Of a stretch of DNA of 64,000 bases, positions 1-8,802 are shown piece after piece. A program made the translations under genes and the position numbers. Every line of letters starts with the position of its first letter. The first letter of the stretch is position 1. The stretch spans positions 868,001 through 932,000 of the forward strand of contig CAVUDJ010000008.1 of NCBI GenBank assembly GCA_963740215.1, read 5' to 3'. This DNA comes from CAVVAL01 sp963740215 (GTDB lineage Bacteria > Actinomycetota > Actinomycetes > Mycobacteriales > Cryptosporangiaceae). The notes under the pieces were generated by a model that saw only the letters and a list, made by a program, of their open reading frames with translations, was not told the origin of the DNA and ran no database searches.

Positions 1-779
1 AGCACGCTGCGGAACCGCCGTGCCGCGACCCGCGCCTGGTGCACCGAGTCGGGGGTGTCGAGCCGGATGCCCCGGTCGGCGTCGCGCAGCCGACGCAGGT
101 GGTCGCGCAGCGCCTGATGGATCACGTCGGCCGCCGTGACCTTCGTGCCCTGCGGTGGCGCCGGAGGCGCGGGCAGGCGGTCGCCGAGCGCGCGGCGCAG
201 CTTCGACCGCGTTCGCGCTGGTATGGCGCCGCACCGCTCCAGCTCGCTACTCGCCGCGGGCAGCAGCTCGTCGCCGCCTTCGACAAGCTCGACCTCGATC
301 TCGCGCCACGTGCTCACCTCGGCACCGCTCGAATCGTCGAGGACCTGGGCGGTCACCGTGTCGTCGGCGACCTCGGCCAGCGCGTGTCGGTCGGCGTCGA
401 ACAGCTGGTACGCGGTGCGCCGGGTGCGGATCCGGACGATCGGGCTCAGCCGTCCGTTCCGCACCAGCCCCTTGATCGGATCGAGCAGCTTCTTCGGCAC
501 CGTCGAGCCCTTGCCCAGCGGGTGCTGGAACTCCGTCCGGGAGTCGTCCGCGGCGGGCACCTTCAGGTGCCAGCCCGCGTCCCGACCACCGGTCCGTTTG
601 CGCAGTGTCACCCCGGCGCTGGCCAGCCGCAGATCCGGCAGGTCGAAGTAGGTTCCGTCCAGCTTCTCCACGATCGGGTCCGACACCACCGCCACCCCTG
701 GCAGCGCCGCGAAGTCCGGCAACGGTGTCGACTGTCGGACTTCAAACTTGCGCTCGGCTTCCCGATGCGCGGTGACCAT
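1..779 (-). CDS. CYTH and CHAD domain protein (3' end outside window)
   Basis: Reverse-strand reading from an ATG at 779 stays open to the window edge (259 codons) and shows strong GC3 bias. The N-terminal 200 residues form a CYTH (triphosphate tunnel) domain: the signature ExExK is present as EAERK at residues 7-11, followed by alternating charged strands such as TLRKRTGG. From about residue 215 a CHAD domain begins, with the conserved His/Arg-rich helix VHQARVAARRFRS at the very edge. CYTH-CHAD fusions bind inorganic polyphosphate or triphosphates; the substrate of this one is unknown. A clear Shine-Dalgarno GAGGAGG lies 7-13 bases before the ATG. The missing part should be the rest of CHAD (about 220 more residues). 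Confidence 0.88.
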   Translation of the reverse strand, partial: MVTAHREAERKFEVRQSTPLPDFAALPGVAVVSDPIVEKLDGTYFDLPDLRLASAGVTLRKRTGGRDAGWHLKVPAADDSRTEFQHPLGKGSTVPKKLLDPIKGLVRNGRLSPIVRIRTRRTAYQLFDADRHALAEVADDTVTAQVLDDSSGAEVSTWREIEVELVEGGDELLPAASSELERCGAIPARTRSKLRRALGDRLPAPPAPPQGTKVTAADVIHQALRDHLRRLRDADRGIRLDTPDSVHQARVAARRFRSV

Positions 780-864
780 CTCATTCCTCCTCGTGACGTC
801 GTCTTAGTGCTCCTACCCGGTCGGGTGGGATCCCACCGTGACGGCGCCACCGGATATGAGCCGA

Positions 865-890
865 GGGCCGGGAGGTCACCCTCCCGGCCC
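865..890 (-). terminator. Hairpin terminator after the TAP-type peptidase gene
   Basis: An 11-bp perfect GC-rich stem (GGGCCGGGAGG pairing with CCTCCCGGCCC) with a 4-base loop lies 13 bases past the stop codon of the reverse-strand peptidase. There is no U-tract, as is usual for intrinsic terminators in high-GC actinobacteria. Confidence 0.7.
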
Positions 891-902
891 TTGATCACCA
901 CG

Positions 903-2483
903 TCACCACGGCAGCGGCGCCACCCCCGGCCCGCCGGCCAGCGACGCTTCGGGTTCAAACACCGGCGGCACAGCCGGACACCGAGTCCCGCGCTTCGGCA
1001 CGGTCAGGTCCACCAGGTACCGATCGGTCACCGCCGTGGAGCACTCGCCGCGCCCGTAGACGCCGTGGCCCCAGCCCTCGTAGGTGACCAGCGTCGCCGC
1101 CCGCCCGAGCTGGCGGGCCGCATTGGTGGCCCAGTTGTAGCCGGTAGCCGGGTCGTACAGCGCATTGGTCATGAGGATCGGCGCCGCGCCGCGTACCGAC
1201 AGGCGGTGCTGCGGGTTGTTCACCGGAGCCCCGAACCCGAGGCATCCCGAGCCGACACCCCAGGCGATCGGCGACATCCGCATGTGCGGCGCCAACCGCT
1301 TCGCCTGCTCCCACAGGCGAGCGGTCTCCCGGTAGTCGCGAACCCGGAACCGCCAGTCCTCGCAGAACACCGCGACCGGATACTCCGCGGTCTCCGCCGC
1401 ACCCGCGCGCGACGCGGCGGCCTTCGCCACGCCGGCTCCACGCGTCGCCAGCAGCTTCTTCGCCGCCGGCAGCGGCGCGCCGTCACGCAGGGCCGCCATG
1501 GCGTCGGCGATCCCCTTCCAGTCCGGTCCGTAGAAAGCCCCGAAGATCGCCGAGGTGAGGTCCCACGCTGTCAGCTTCCGGGTCGGGTCCTCGGGGTCAG
1601 GAAGCTCGCCGCGATCGGCCCTCGCCAGCAGTTCCTTCCAGACCTGCGAGGCACCGGGGTCGCGCACCGCGCAGCGGGTGTCGCGGGCACACCACTTCAC
1701 GAACTCGTTGAAGTTCGCCTCGCCGGTGACCGTCTCGGTCATCAGGAACGCCCGCGTATGGAGGCTGTGGTCCATGTTGCTGTCGATCACGAGCGCCCGG
1801 AAGTTCTTCGGGAACCGCTCGGCGTACTGCTGGCCGATCAGCGTCCCGTAGGACACGCCGTAGTAGCTGATCCTCCGCTCGCCGAGTGCCTTCCGCACGG
1901 CGTCGATGTCCTGGATGACGGCGCCGGTGTCCACATGGTCGTACAGCGGACCGGTGTGTGCACGGCAGTCCTTGCCGAGTTCTGCGTTGTAGGCGACCAG
2001 CCGGTCGAAGTCCGCCTGGCTGGTGAGCTCCGGGCTGGGCGCCTTGGCGAGCAGGTCGGTGCTGCACCGCACCGCGTGGCTGCGAGCGACACCGCGCGGG
2101 TCGAGGCCGACGACATCGAACTTGGCCATGATCTCCGGCGTGAAGTACTCGGCGGCGCCCAGGGCAAAGTCGACACCGGAGCCGCCGGGGCCACCCGGGT
2201 TGATCACCAAGGAGCCGATCCGCTTGGCCGGATCGGCCGCCTTGCGCCGGGCGAGTGCCAGGTCGAACGTGGCGCCGCGGGGTTTGCGCCAGTCGATCGG
2301 CACGCGCAGAACGCCACACTCGGCGGTCGTGTCCTCCTTGCATGCTGTCCATTTGATCTGTCCGCGAGCCTCACGGTCGGCGCCAGCCTGACCGGTGCCC
2401 GCGCTCGCCGCCGCCGGAGCCGCGGCGACCAGTAACGCCGTCGCGGCCAGAGCCGCGACTATCCCCCGTTGACCTGATCGCAT
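903..2483 (-). CDS. Secreted alpha/beta-hydrolase, tripeptidyl aminopeptidase (TAP) family
   Basis: A 526-residue protein of the actinobacterial TAP/SlpD/SlpE family (peptidase S33), which removes N-terminal tripeptides outside the cell. The ATG at 2483 was preferred over an upstream one because it has a GGAAGG ribosome site and starts a good signal peptide (MRSGQRG, then a hydrophobic Ala/Leu stretch to about residue 27). The oxyanion-side motif NPGGPGGSG is at 95-103, the nucleophile elbow GVSYG at 209-213 (Ser211), and the C-terminal TAP domain carries LYDPATGYNWA and GWGHG, which should supply the acid and the His. Conserved Cys pairs fit extracellular folding. It is monocistronic, with a terminator hairpin behind it. 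Confidence 0.9.
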   Translation of the reverse strand: MRSGQRGIVAALAATALLVAAAPAAASAGTGQAGADREARGQIKWTACKEDTTAECGVLRVPIDWRKPRGATFDLALARRKAADPAKRIGSLVINPGGPGGSGVDFALGAAEYFTPEIMAKFDVVGLDPRGVARSHAVRCSTDLLAKAPSPELTSQADFDRLVAYNAELGKDCRAHTGPLYDHVDTGAVIQDIDAVRKALGERRISYYGVSYGTLIGQQYAERFPKNFRALVIDSNMDHSLHTRAFLMTETVTGEANFNEFVKWCARDTRCAVRDPGASQVWKELLARADRGELPDPEDPTRKLTAWDLTSAIFGAFYGPDWKGIADAMAALRDGAPLPAAKKLLATRGAGVAKAAASRAGAAETAEYPVAVFCEDWRFRVRDYRETARLWEQAKRLAPHMRMSPIAWGVGSGCLGFGAPVNNPQHRLSVRGAAPILMTNALYDPATGYNWATNAARQLGRAATLVTYEGWGHGVYGRGECSTAVTDRYLVDLTVPKRGTRCPAVPPVFEPEASLAGGPGVAPLPW

Positions 2484-2596
2484 GAGCAGTCCTTCCCGTG
2501 GACGTACAGGGACGGCCCAATCCTCACGGAAGCCACGTAAAGGGCACATCGCTCCGCAGGACGACACGGCCTCCTTCTACCTCGGGGATCTCCCCG

Positions 2597-2994
2597 ACTG
2601 CCCTTGACGTATCGCTTGCTTCCGCCCCTCCCACCCGCCGGGCGATCCTGGCCCGGTTGTCCGAGGGACCTGCGCCGGCCAACGAACTCGGGCAGCCGTT
2701 CGCCATGACGCTGCAGGCGATCTCGAAGCACCTGAAGGTGCTCGAGCGCGCCGGCCTGATCAGCAGGAGCAGGCAGGGCCAGTGGCGGCCGTGCCGGCTC
2801 GAGGTGGCCCGCCCGACATCCCTCCCGCGGTGCGTCACGTCGTCACCTTCGAGCCGGTCGGGCCGGCCAGGACCGAGTTGACCGTCACCGAGTCCGGCTA
2901 CACCTCGCCGCAGACGGTCGAGATCTCGAAGCTGGGGCTGGAGCAGTGCCTCGACAAGATGGCTGCGGATCTGTCCGGGATGGACACTCGTTGA
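2597..2994 (+). pseudogene. Remnant of an ArsR regulator joined to the C-terminal end of an SRPBCC (AHSA1) protein
   Basis: Frame 2 from about 2597 to 2800 encodes the ArsR winged helix: PTRRAILARL, then the recognition helix AISKHLKVLERAGL and the beta-wing to WRPCRLE. No good start codon precedes it. From about 2815 a second frame encodes only the last 55 residues of an AHSA1/SRPBCC protein (VTFEPVG, LTVTESGY, GLEQCLDKMAA) and stops at 2994. In intact loci these are two adjacent overlapping genes (about 110 and 150 codons). Here roughly 30 codons of the first and 100 of the second are missing, so an internal deletion has joined them out of frame. The pieces are too incomplete to function. 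Confidence 0.75.
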
Positions 2995-3028
2995 ACTGGC
3001 CAGCCGCAACTGACGCCAGAGCACTCGT

Positions 3029-4246
3029 CTATGCGCCGTTCGACCGCGCGTCCGGGAGATGGAGGATCCGGGTGGCTTCGAGGGCGAGGTGGAGTTCGGC
3101 GACGCCGGTCGGCTGGGAGAGGTTGCGGCCGGTGAGGTCTTCCAGGCGGCGCAGCCGGTACCGGACGGTGTTGCGGTGGACGTGAAGCTTCGCGGCCGCT
3201 GCGGAAGTGGCTCCGTGCTCGCCGAACCACATACGCAGCGTGCCCAGCAGCATGTCGCGTTCGACGGCGGGCAGAGCCAGGACCGGTCCGAGGAACGCCT
3301 GGGCGACCATCGCGGCAGCGTCCGGCGCGCTGGCTAGCAGGACGGCGATCGGGACCTGCCCGTAGCGGACCAGCTCGCGGCTCGCGGGCGTGGCGGTCGC
3401 ATACGCGAGCCGGGCCTGGCGCAGCGCGGCCGGGGTCTGGTCGAGGCTCGGGTACGGCTCGCTGAACCCGACCGGGCCAGTGGTCAGATCGGCGAGGTGC
3501 GCGCTGAGCTTGTCGATCCCTACGCGCGGCGTCAGCACCACCACGCCGACATGGGCGTCGACCTCGACCCGCCAGGCCGACTGGACGTCGCGGGTGCGCA
3601 GCGCTTCCTCTGCGTGCGGGATCGATTCGACGCCTGGGCGCGGCGCCCTGGCCGCCACGACGACGAACGTGCCGTGGTGTGGAAGCCGGAGCGTGGCGGC
3701 GCACTCCCACAGCCGTGACCCGTCGCCGAGATCCCCACGCAGCAGTACGTCGAGCATCGCGTTGCGGGTCTGCGAGTCGCTGCGCGCGCGCTCGACGACG
3801 GTGTCACGGTAGGCGTCAGTCACCGCACCCGACTCGTTGTCGATGATCAGCCACAGCTCCGAGCCGGCGTGCAGGAGGGCGGTCGTGGCCACCTCGTCCC
3901 CGGCGGCTTCAGCCAGGATGGCCGTCCAGATGAACTTCCCGGCGACCCGGAACGCGTGCAGGATCACCGGGAGCGGCACGCCCTGCTCGGCCCGCCGCCG
4001 CCCGGTCACCCGGGGTGGCTCGTGGCGGGGCAGCGGCCGGCCGGAGAGCTGGCTCAGGATGTGCACGAGATTGTCCAGCACCGAGGCGCGCAGGTCCTCC
4101 GTGGGCACCACGCCCCGCTCGCTGTAGAACGGCTCGGCCCGCTGGATCAGCCCGGTCAGCTCGGTGGCGAGATCCTCGACCCGGTTCAGCAGCCGCTTAC
4201 CGATCGCCGCCACGGCAGGCGCCGGAGCCTCCGGTTCCCAGCTCAT
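3029..4246 (-). CDS. PucR/CdaR-type helix-turn-helix transcriptional regulator
   Basis: A 405-residue regulator. The N-terminal 150 residues resemble the RsbRD/PucR N-terminal helical domain (RRAEQGVPLPVILHAFRVAG), the middle is the GGDEF-like/CdaR domain, and the C-terminal HTH_30 helix-turn-helix is obvious in SAAAAKLHVHRNTVRYRLRRLEDLTG (split here as two motifs: AAKLHVHRNTV and RYRLRRLEDLTG). The ATG at 4246 starts the recognised domain; upstream in-frame codons look non-coding. It is divergent from the acyl-CoA ligase/PHA operon with 174 bp between starts, so it is the likely regulator of that operon. Its effector is unknown. Confidence 0.88.
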   Translation of the reverse strand: MSWEPEAPAPAVAAIGKRLLNRVEDLATELTGLIQRAEPFYSERGVVPTEDLRASVLDNLVHILSQLSGRPLPRHEPPRVTGRRRAEQGVPLPVILHAFRVAGKFIWTAILAEAAGDEVATTALLHAGSELWLIIDNESGAVTDAYRDTVVERARSDSQTRNAMLDVLLRGDLGDGSRLWECAATLRLPHHGTFVVVAARAPRPGVESIPHAEEALRTRDVQSAWRVEVDAHVGVVVLTPRVGIDKLSAHLADLTTGPVGFSEPYPSLDQTPAALRQARLAYATATPASRELVRYGQVPIAVLLASAPDAAAMVAQAFLGPVLALPAVERDMLLGTLRMWFGEHGATSAAAAKLHVHRNTVRYRLRRLEDLTGRNLSQPTGVAELHLALEATRILHLPDARSNGA

Positions 4247-4420
4247 TACCGCAGCGTACGAGGTCCGAAGCCGGCTCAGTAGTGCGCGCGCACAACGCCG
4301 GCGCCCGGACTGTGTCTGCCTGCACATGGCCGACTGCGCTGTGTGATCAGCAGACTGGTCGCAACGATATGCCGCTCCCGAGGTCGTGAGCGTGCGCCGC
4401 TCGCTCGAAAGGGTCCCGCC

Positions 4421-5920
4421 TTGAACCTCGCCGCCAACCTTGTCCACAGTGCTCAGTCGTATCCGCACCGCCCCGCGGTGCGCCTCGACGACACGATCCT
4501 GAGCTACGCCGACCTCGACGAGCGCAGCGCCCGCGCCGCCCGGCTGCTACGGCAGCACGGGCTGCGCCCCGGGGATCGGGTCGCCGTCATGCTGCCCAAC
4601 CTGCCCGAGTTCGCCGTCATCTACTACGGCATCCTGCGTGCCGGATGCGTCGTGGTGCCGATGAACCCGCTCCTCAAGGCCCGGGAGGTGGCCTACTACC
4701 TGGGCGACTCCGATGCCCGGCTGATCTTCGCGTGGCACGGATCCGCGGAGGACGCCGAGGCCGGGGCCGCACGTGCGGGAGCGGCCTGCATCGTCGTGGA
4801 CGCGGCCTTCGACGACCTGCTCGCGTCGGTGTCGCCGATCACCGAGATCGTCGACCGCACCGGTACCGAGACAGCGGTCCTCCTCTACACATCCGGAACC
4901 ACCGGCCAGCCCAAGGGCGCCGAACTTACGCACTCCAACCTGTCCACGAACGTCGAGATCATGGCGACCGATCTGTGCCAGGTCGGGCCTGAGGACGTGA
5001 TCTTCGGCGGCCTGCCGCTCTTCCACTCCTTCGGACAGACCTGCGGGCTCAACACCGCGGTCAGGGTGGGCGCGTGCCTGACGCTCGTCGCCCGCTTCGC
5101 GCCGGCCAAGGTGTTCGAGGTCCTCCAGCGGGACCGGGTGACGGTCTTCGAGGGCGTGCCGACGATGTACGTCGCGCTGCTTGGTGAGCCGGACGGGGAC
5201 CGGTACGACGTCTCCGCGCTGCGGGTGTGCGTGTCCGGCGGCGCCGCGCTGCCGGTCGAGGTCATGCGCGGCTTCGAGGAGGCGTTCGGCTGCATGATCC
5301 TGGAGGGGTACGGCTTGTCCGAGACGTCCCCTGTCGCCTCGTTCAACCACCCGGACCGGCCGCGCAAGCCCGGCTCCATCGGGACGCCGATCCGGGGCGT
5401 CGAGTTCAGGGTCGTCGACGAGGCGGGCAAGGACGTCCCGGCCGGCGAGGTCGGCGAGATCGCGATCCGCGGCCACAACGTGATGAAGGGGTACTGGCGC
5501 CGTCCCGATGCCACCGCCGAGGCGATCCCGGATGGCTGGTTCCGCAGCGGCGACCTGGCCCGGGTCGACGAGGACGGCTACTTCTTCATCGTCGACCGTC
5601 GCAAGGACCTGATCATCCGCGGCGGCTACAACGTCTACCCGCGCGAGATCGAGGAGGTGCTGTACGAGCACCCGGCGGTCGCCGAGGCCGCGGTGATCGG
5701 CGTACCGGACGCTTCGCTGGGCGAGGAGGTCGGCGCCGCCGTGGTCCTCAAGCCCGGCGCGACCGCGACGCCGGAGGAGATCCAGGAGTACGTCAAGGGT
5801 CAGGTGGCGCCGTACAAGTACCCGCGGCGCGTCTGGCTGCTGGAGGCGCTGCCCAAGGGCCCGACCGGAAAGGTGCTCAAGCGGGAGATCCAGCTACCGG
5901 TCGAGGAGCCGGCATCATGA
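4421..5920 (+). CDS. Long-chain fatty-acid/medium-chain acyl-CoA ligase (AMP-forming)
   Basis: A 499-residue ANL-superfamily adenylating enzyme that should activate a carboxylic acid with ATP and CoA. The AMP-binding P-loop YTSGTTGQPKG is at 156-166, the A5 motif GYGLSETSP near 298, the hinge region YFFIVDRRKDLIIRGGYN near 386, and the catalytic C-terminal Lys in GPTGKVLKRE near 483. I chose the TTG at 4421 because GAAAGGG lies 7-14 bases before it and homology-like sequence (LAANLVHSAQ) begins there; an ATG at 4343 gives 26 extra residues of non-coding character. It is the first gene of a tight operon, its stop overlapping the next start (ATGA-type, 5917-5920), which suggests it feeds acyl-CoA to polyester or beta-oxidation steps. 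Confidence 0.9.
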   Translation: MNLAANLVHSAQSYPHRPAVRLDDTILSYADLDERSARAARLLRQHGLRPGDRVAVMLPNLPEFAVIYYGILRAGCVVVPMNPLLKAREVAYYLGDSDARLIFAWHGSAEDAEAGAARAGAACIVVDAAFDDLLASVSPITEIVDRTGTETAVLLYTSGTTGQPKGAELTHSNLSTNVEIMATDLCQVGPEDVIFGGLPLFHSFGQTCGLNTAVRVGACLTLVARFAPAKVFEVLQRDRVTVFEGVPTMYVALLGEPDGDRYDVSALRVCVSGGAALPVEVMRGFEEAFGCMILEGYGLSETSPVASFNHPDRPRKPGSIGTPIRGVEFRVVDEAGKDVPAGEVGEIAIRGHNVMKGYWRRPDATAEAIPDGWFRSGDLARVDEDGYFFIVDRRKDLIIRGGYNVYPREIEEVLYEHPAVAEAAVIGVPDASLGEEVGAAVVLKPGATATPEEIQEYVKGQVAPYKYPRRVWLLEALPKGPTGKVLKREIQLPVEEPAS

Positions 5921-7609
5921 CTGTGCACCCCGCCGAAGCGATCGACGACTTGGCCTTTCCGCTCGACGCGCTGCTCGTCGACGCCGCGTTCGGGCCGCTG
6001 CGCCAGCTGGCACCCGACCTGTCCGTCGCCAGGCTCGCCGGCGCGCTGGCGACCCGACCCGGCACCACCGCCAGCCGGCTAGGCGCGCTCGCCGCCGAAC
6101 TGGGGCGGGTGGGCCTCGGCACCTCGACGCTCGAACCCGCACCGCGGGACCGCCGGTTCGCCGACCCGGCCTGGACGCAGAACCCGTTGCTGCGCCGGAT
6201 CGTGCAGGCCTACCTCGCCACCGGCCGGACCGTGGACGAACTCATCGAGGACGGCGGCCTGGGCTGGCGGGACGACCAGCGCGTGCGCTTCCTCGCCGAG
6301 AACCTGCTGGCGGCAGCGGCACCGAGCAACATCCCGCTGGTCAACCCGGCCTCGGCGAAGGCGGCGGTCGACACCGCGGGGCTGAACTTCGTGCGCGGCG
6401 GGCTGAACCTCGTGCGGGACCTGGCGCGGGCGCCGCGCGTCCCGCAGATGGTGGAAGGGTCGGGCTTCAACGTCGGCGGGAACCTCGCCGCGACGCCCGG
6501 TGCCGTCGTCCTCCGCACCGAGGCGTTCGAGCTGATCCAGTACACGCCGCAGACGCCGACCGTGCGGCAGGTGCCGCTGCTGCTGGTGCCGCCGACGATC
6601 AACAAGTTCTACGTGCTGGACCTCGCGCCGGAGCGCAGCTGGATCGAGCACCTGGTGCGGACCGGCCAACAGGTCTTCGTCATGTCGTGGCGCAACCCTG
6701 ACGCCCGGCACGCCGACTGGGGGCTGGACAGCTACCTGCAGGCGGTCCTGGACGCGCTCGACGCCGTCGAACGGATCTGCCGCACGCGTCAGACCGTGCT
6801 GGCCGGGGCGTGCTCCGGCGGCATCCTCGCCAGCCTGGTCGCCGCGCACCTGGCCGGCACCGGCCAGTCGGAGCGGCTTGCCGGGCTGGCGCTCGCCGTG
6901 ACCGTGCTCGACCACCGGCGCGCCGGTACGGCGGCGGCGCTCTCCGACCGCTACCTCGCCGCGGCGGCCACCGCCGCGTCGCGCCGCCGCGGGTACCTCG
7001 ACGGTCGGGTGCTCGCCGAGGTCTTCGCGTGGCTGCGCCCCGACGACCTCGTGTGGAAGTACTGGGTCAACAACTACCTGCTCGGGCGGCGGCCACCGGC
7101 GTTCGACGTGCTGTTCTGGAACGCGGACACCACCCGGATGCCGGCACGGCTGCACGCCGACTTCGTGGACATCGCACTCAACAACCGGCTGCCCGAACCG
7201 GACGGCGTGACCGCGCTCGGCATCCCGGTGGATCTCGGGAAGGTTGGCGTCGACGCATATGTCGTCGCCGGGATCGCCGACCACATCACGCCGTGGCAGA
7301 GCTGCTACCGCTCCACGCAGCTGCTGGGCGGGAACACCCGGTTCGTGCTGTCCACCAGTGGCCACATCGCCGCGATCGTCAACCCGCCGGGCAACGCCAA
7401 GGCCACCTACCGGGTCAACCCCACGAACCCGGCCGACCCGCAGGAATGGTTGGACGGCGCCGCCACGCAGCAGGGCAGCTGGTGGTCGGACTTCGACGTC
7501 TGGCTCAGCCGCGCGCGGCGGCACCGACAGGAGAGCACCGCGACGCATCGGCGGCGGCGGGCTCACCCCGCTGATCGAAGCACCCGGCACCTACGTCATC
7601 GACCGCTAG
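5917..7609 (+). CDS. phaC: Poly(3-hydroxyalkanoate) synthase, PhaC-like, with a probable frameshift near its end
   Basis: PHA polymerase polymerises (R)-3-hydroxyacyl-CoA at the surface of intracellular polyester granules. The lipase-like box GACSGG puts the catalytic Cys at 299; the partner Asp is D455 (GIADHITPW) and the His H483 (TSGHIAAIVNPP), all in register. The N-terminal PhaC domain spans about 60-240. The frame used to residue 530 (WWSDFDVWLS) then loses codon bias, while the +1 frame from about 7515 gives the typical PhaC C-terminus (GGGGLTPLIEAPGTYV) and a stop at 7609. A one-base indel near 7511-7520 is therefore likely. Without correcting it, the frame runs straight into the acyl-CoA dehydrogenase. 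The start overlaps the ligase stop. Confidence 0.85.
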
Positions 7610-7617
7610 GGATCACC

Positions 7618-8802
7618 ATGTACAGCGACATCGGCCGCTCACTCGGCACCGACTACTTCCACATCGGCGACCAGCTCACCGCCGAGGAGCGCGACTACTG
7701 GCGGCGTACCCGCGACTTCGTCGACGACGAGGTGCTGCCGGTCATCAACGGGTACTGGGAGCGCGCGGAGTTCCCCTGGCCCCTGATCGAGAAGATGTCC
7801 AAACTGGACATCGTCGGCGACGGGATCTCCGGCTACGGCTGCCCACCGATGAGCCCGATCGCAGCGGGCCTGGTGCACATGGAACTCAACCGGGGCGACG
7901 GCAGCCTGGGCACGTTCCTCGGAGTCCAAGCAGGGCTGGCGATGCAGTCGATCGCGTTGCTCGGCTCCGAAGCCCAGAAGCAGCGCTGGCTTCCGGCGAT
8001 GGCTCGGCTGGAGAAGCTGGGAGCGTTCGCGCTCACCGAGCCGCTGCACGGCTCCGACTCCGTCGCGCTGGAGACCTCGGCTCGGCGCGACGGCGACGGC
8101 TGGATCCTCAACGGCGAGAAGAGGTGGATCGGCAACGGCACGATCGCCGACGTGACCGTGGTGTGGGCGCGCGACGTCGCCGACCGCAAGGTCAAGGGAT
8201 TCCTCGTGGAGAAGGGCACGCCCGGCTACGACGCCCGCCGGATCGACGGCAAGGGATCGCTGCGCGCGGTGTGGCAGGCCGAGATCCGGCTGACCGGCGT
8301 CCGGGTGCCGGAGGAGAACCGGCTCCCTGGCGCGCACAGCTTCAAGGACGCGGGCCGCGTGCTCGCCGGCACCCGCAACACCGTCGCCTGGGGCGCGCTC
8401 GGCCACGCCGTCGCCGCGTACGACACGGCCCGGTCGTACTGCGGGCAGCGCACGCAGTTCGGCAAGCCGCTGGTCAGCTTCCAGATCGTGCAGGAACGGC
8501 TGGTCAGGATGCTCGCGGAGATCTGCGGGATGCAGCTGTACTGCCTGCGCCTGGGCCGCCTCATCGAGGAGGGCAGGTTCAGCGACACCATCGCGGCGCT
8601 CGCGAAGATGAACAACACGCGCAAGGCCCGCCAGGTCATCCTGGAAGCCCGGGACCTGCTCGGCGGGAACGGAATCCTGCTGGACTTCCACGTCATGCGG
8701 CACCTGGCCGACATCGAGGCCATCCACACCTACGAGGGCACCGAGACGATCCAGACCCTGATCGTCGGAAGGGACATCACCGGTGTGGGTGCCTTCGCGT
8801 AG
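7618..8802 (+). CDS. Acyl-CoA dehydrogenase (glutaryl-CoA dehydrogenase-like subgroup)
   Basis: A 394-residue FAD flavoenzyme oxidising an acyl-CoA thioester. The three-domain order is complete: N-terminal helices, the FAD motif FALTEPLHGSDS at 137-148, the middle strand WILNGEKRWIGNG at 162-174, and the C-terminal signature YEGTETIQTLIVGRDITG with catalytic Glu373 and Arg385. The Arg that decarboxylating glutaryl-CoA dehydrogenases use is not evident, so a plain dehydrogenase is likelier. The ATG at 7618 lies 9 bp after the corrected PhaC stop. In the raw sequence it is fused in frame to the PHA synthase reading frame. Confidence 0.9.
   Translation: MYSDIGRSLGTDYFHIGDQLTAEERDYWRRTRDFVDDEVLPVINGYWERAEFPWPLIEKMSKLDIVGDGISGYGCPPMSPIAAGLVHMELNRGDGSLGTFLGVQAGLAMQSIALLGSEAQKQRWLPAMARLEKLGAFALTEPLHGSDSVALETSARRDGDGWILNGEKRWIGNGTIADVTVVWARDVADRKVKGFLVEKGTPGYDARRIDGKGSLRAVWQAEIRLTGVRVPEENRLPGAHSFKDAGRVLAGTRNTVAWGALGHAVAAYDTARSYCGQRTQFGKPLVSFQIVQERLVRMLAEICGMQLYCLRLGRLIEEGRFSDTIAALAKMNNTRKARQVILEARDLLGGNGILLDFHVMRHLADIEAIHTYEGTETIQTLIVGRDITGVGAFA

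Noticed and set aside
39..2435. 798-codon forward frame across the TAP peptidase and CYTH genes
   Set aside because: Arg/Pro/Gly-rich peptide with no domain; it is the shadow of two reverse-strand genes with clear motifs and ribosome sites.
5227..8802. 1191-codon frame starting inside the ligase
   Set aside because: Its first 230 codons are a shadow of the ligase gene; the meaningful parts are PhaC from 5917 and the dehydrogenase from 7618.
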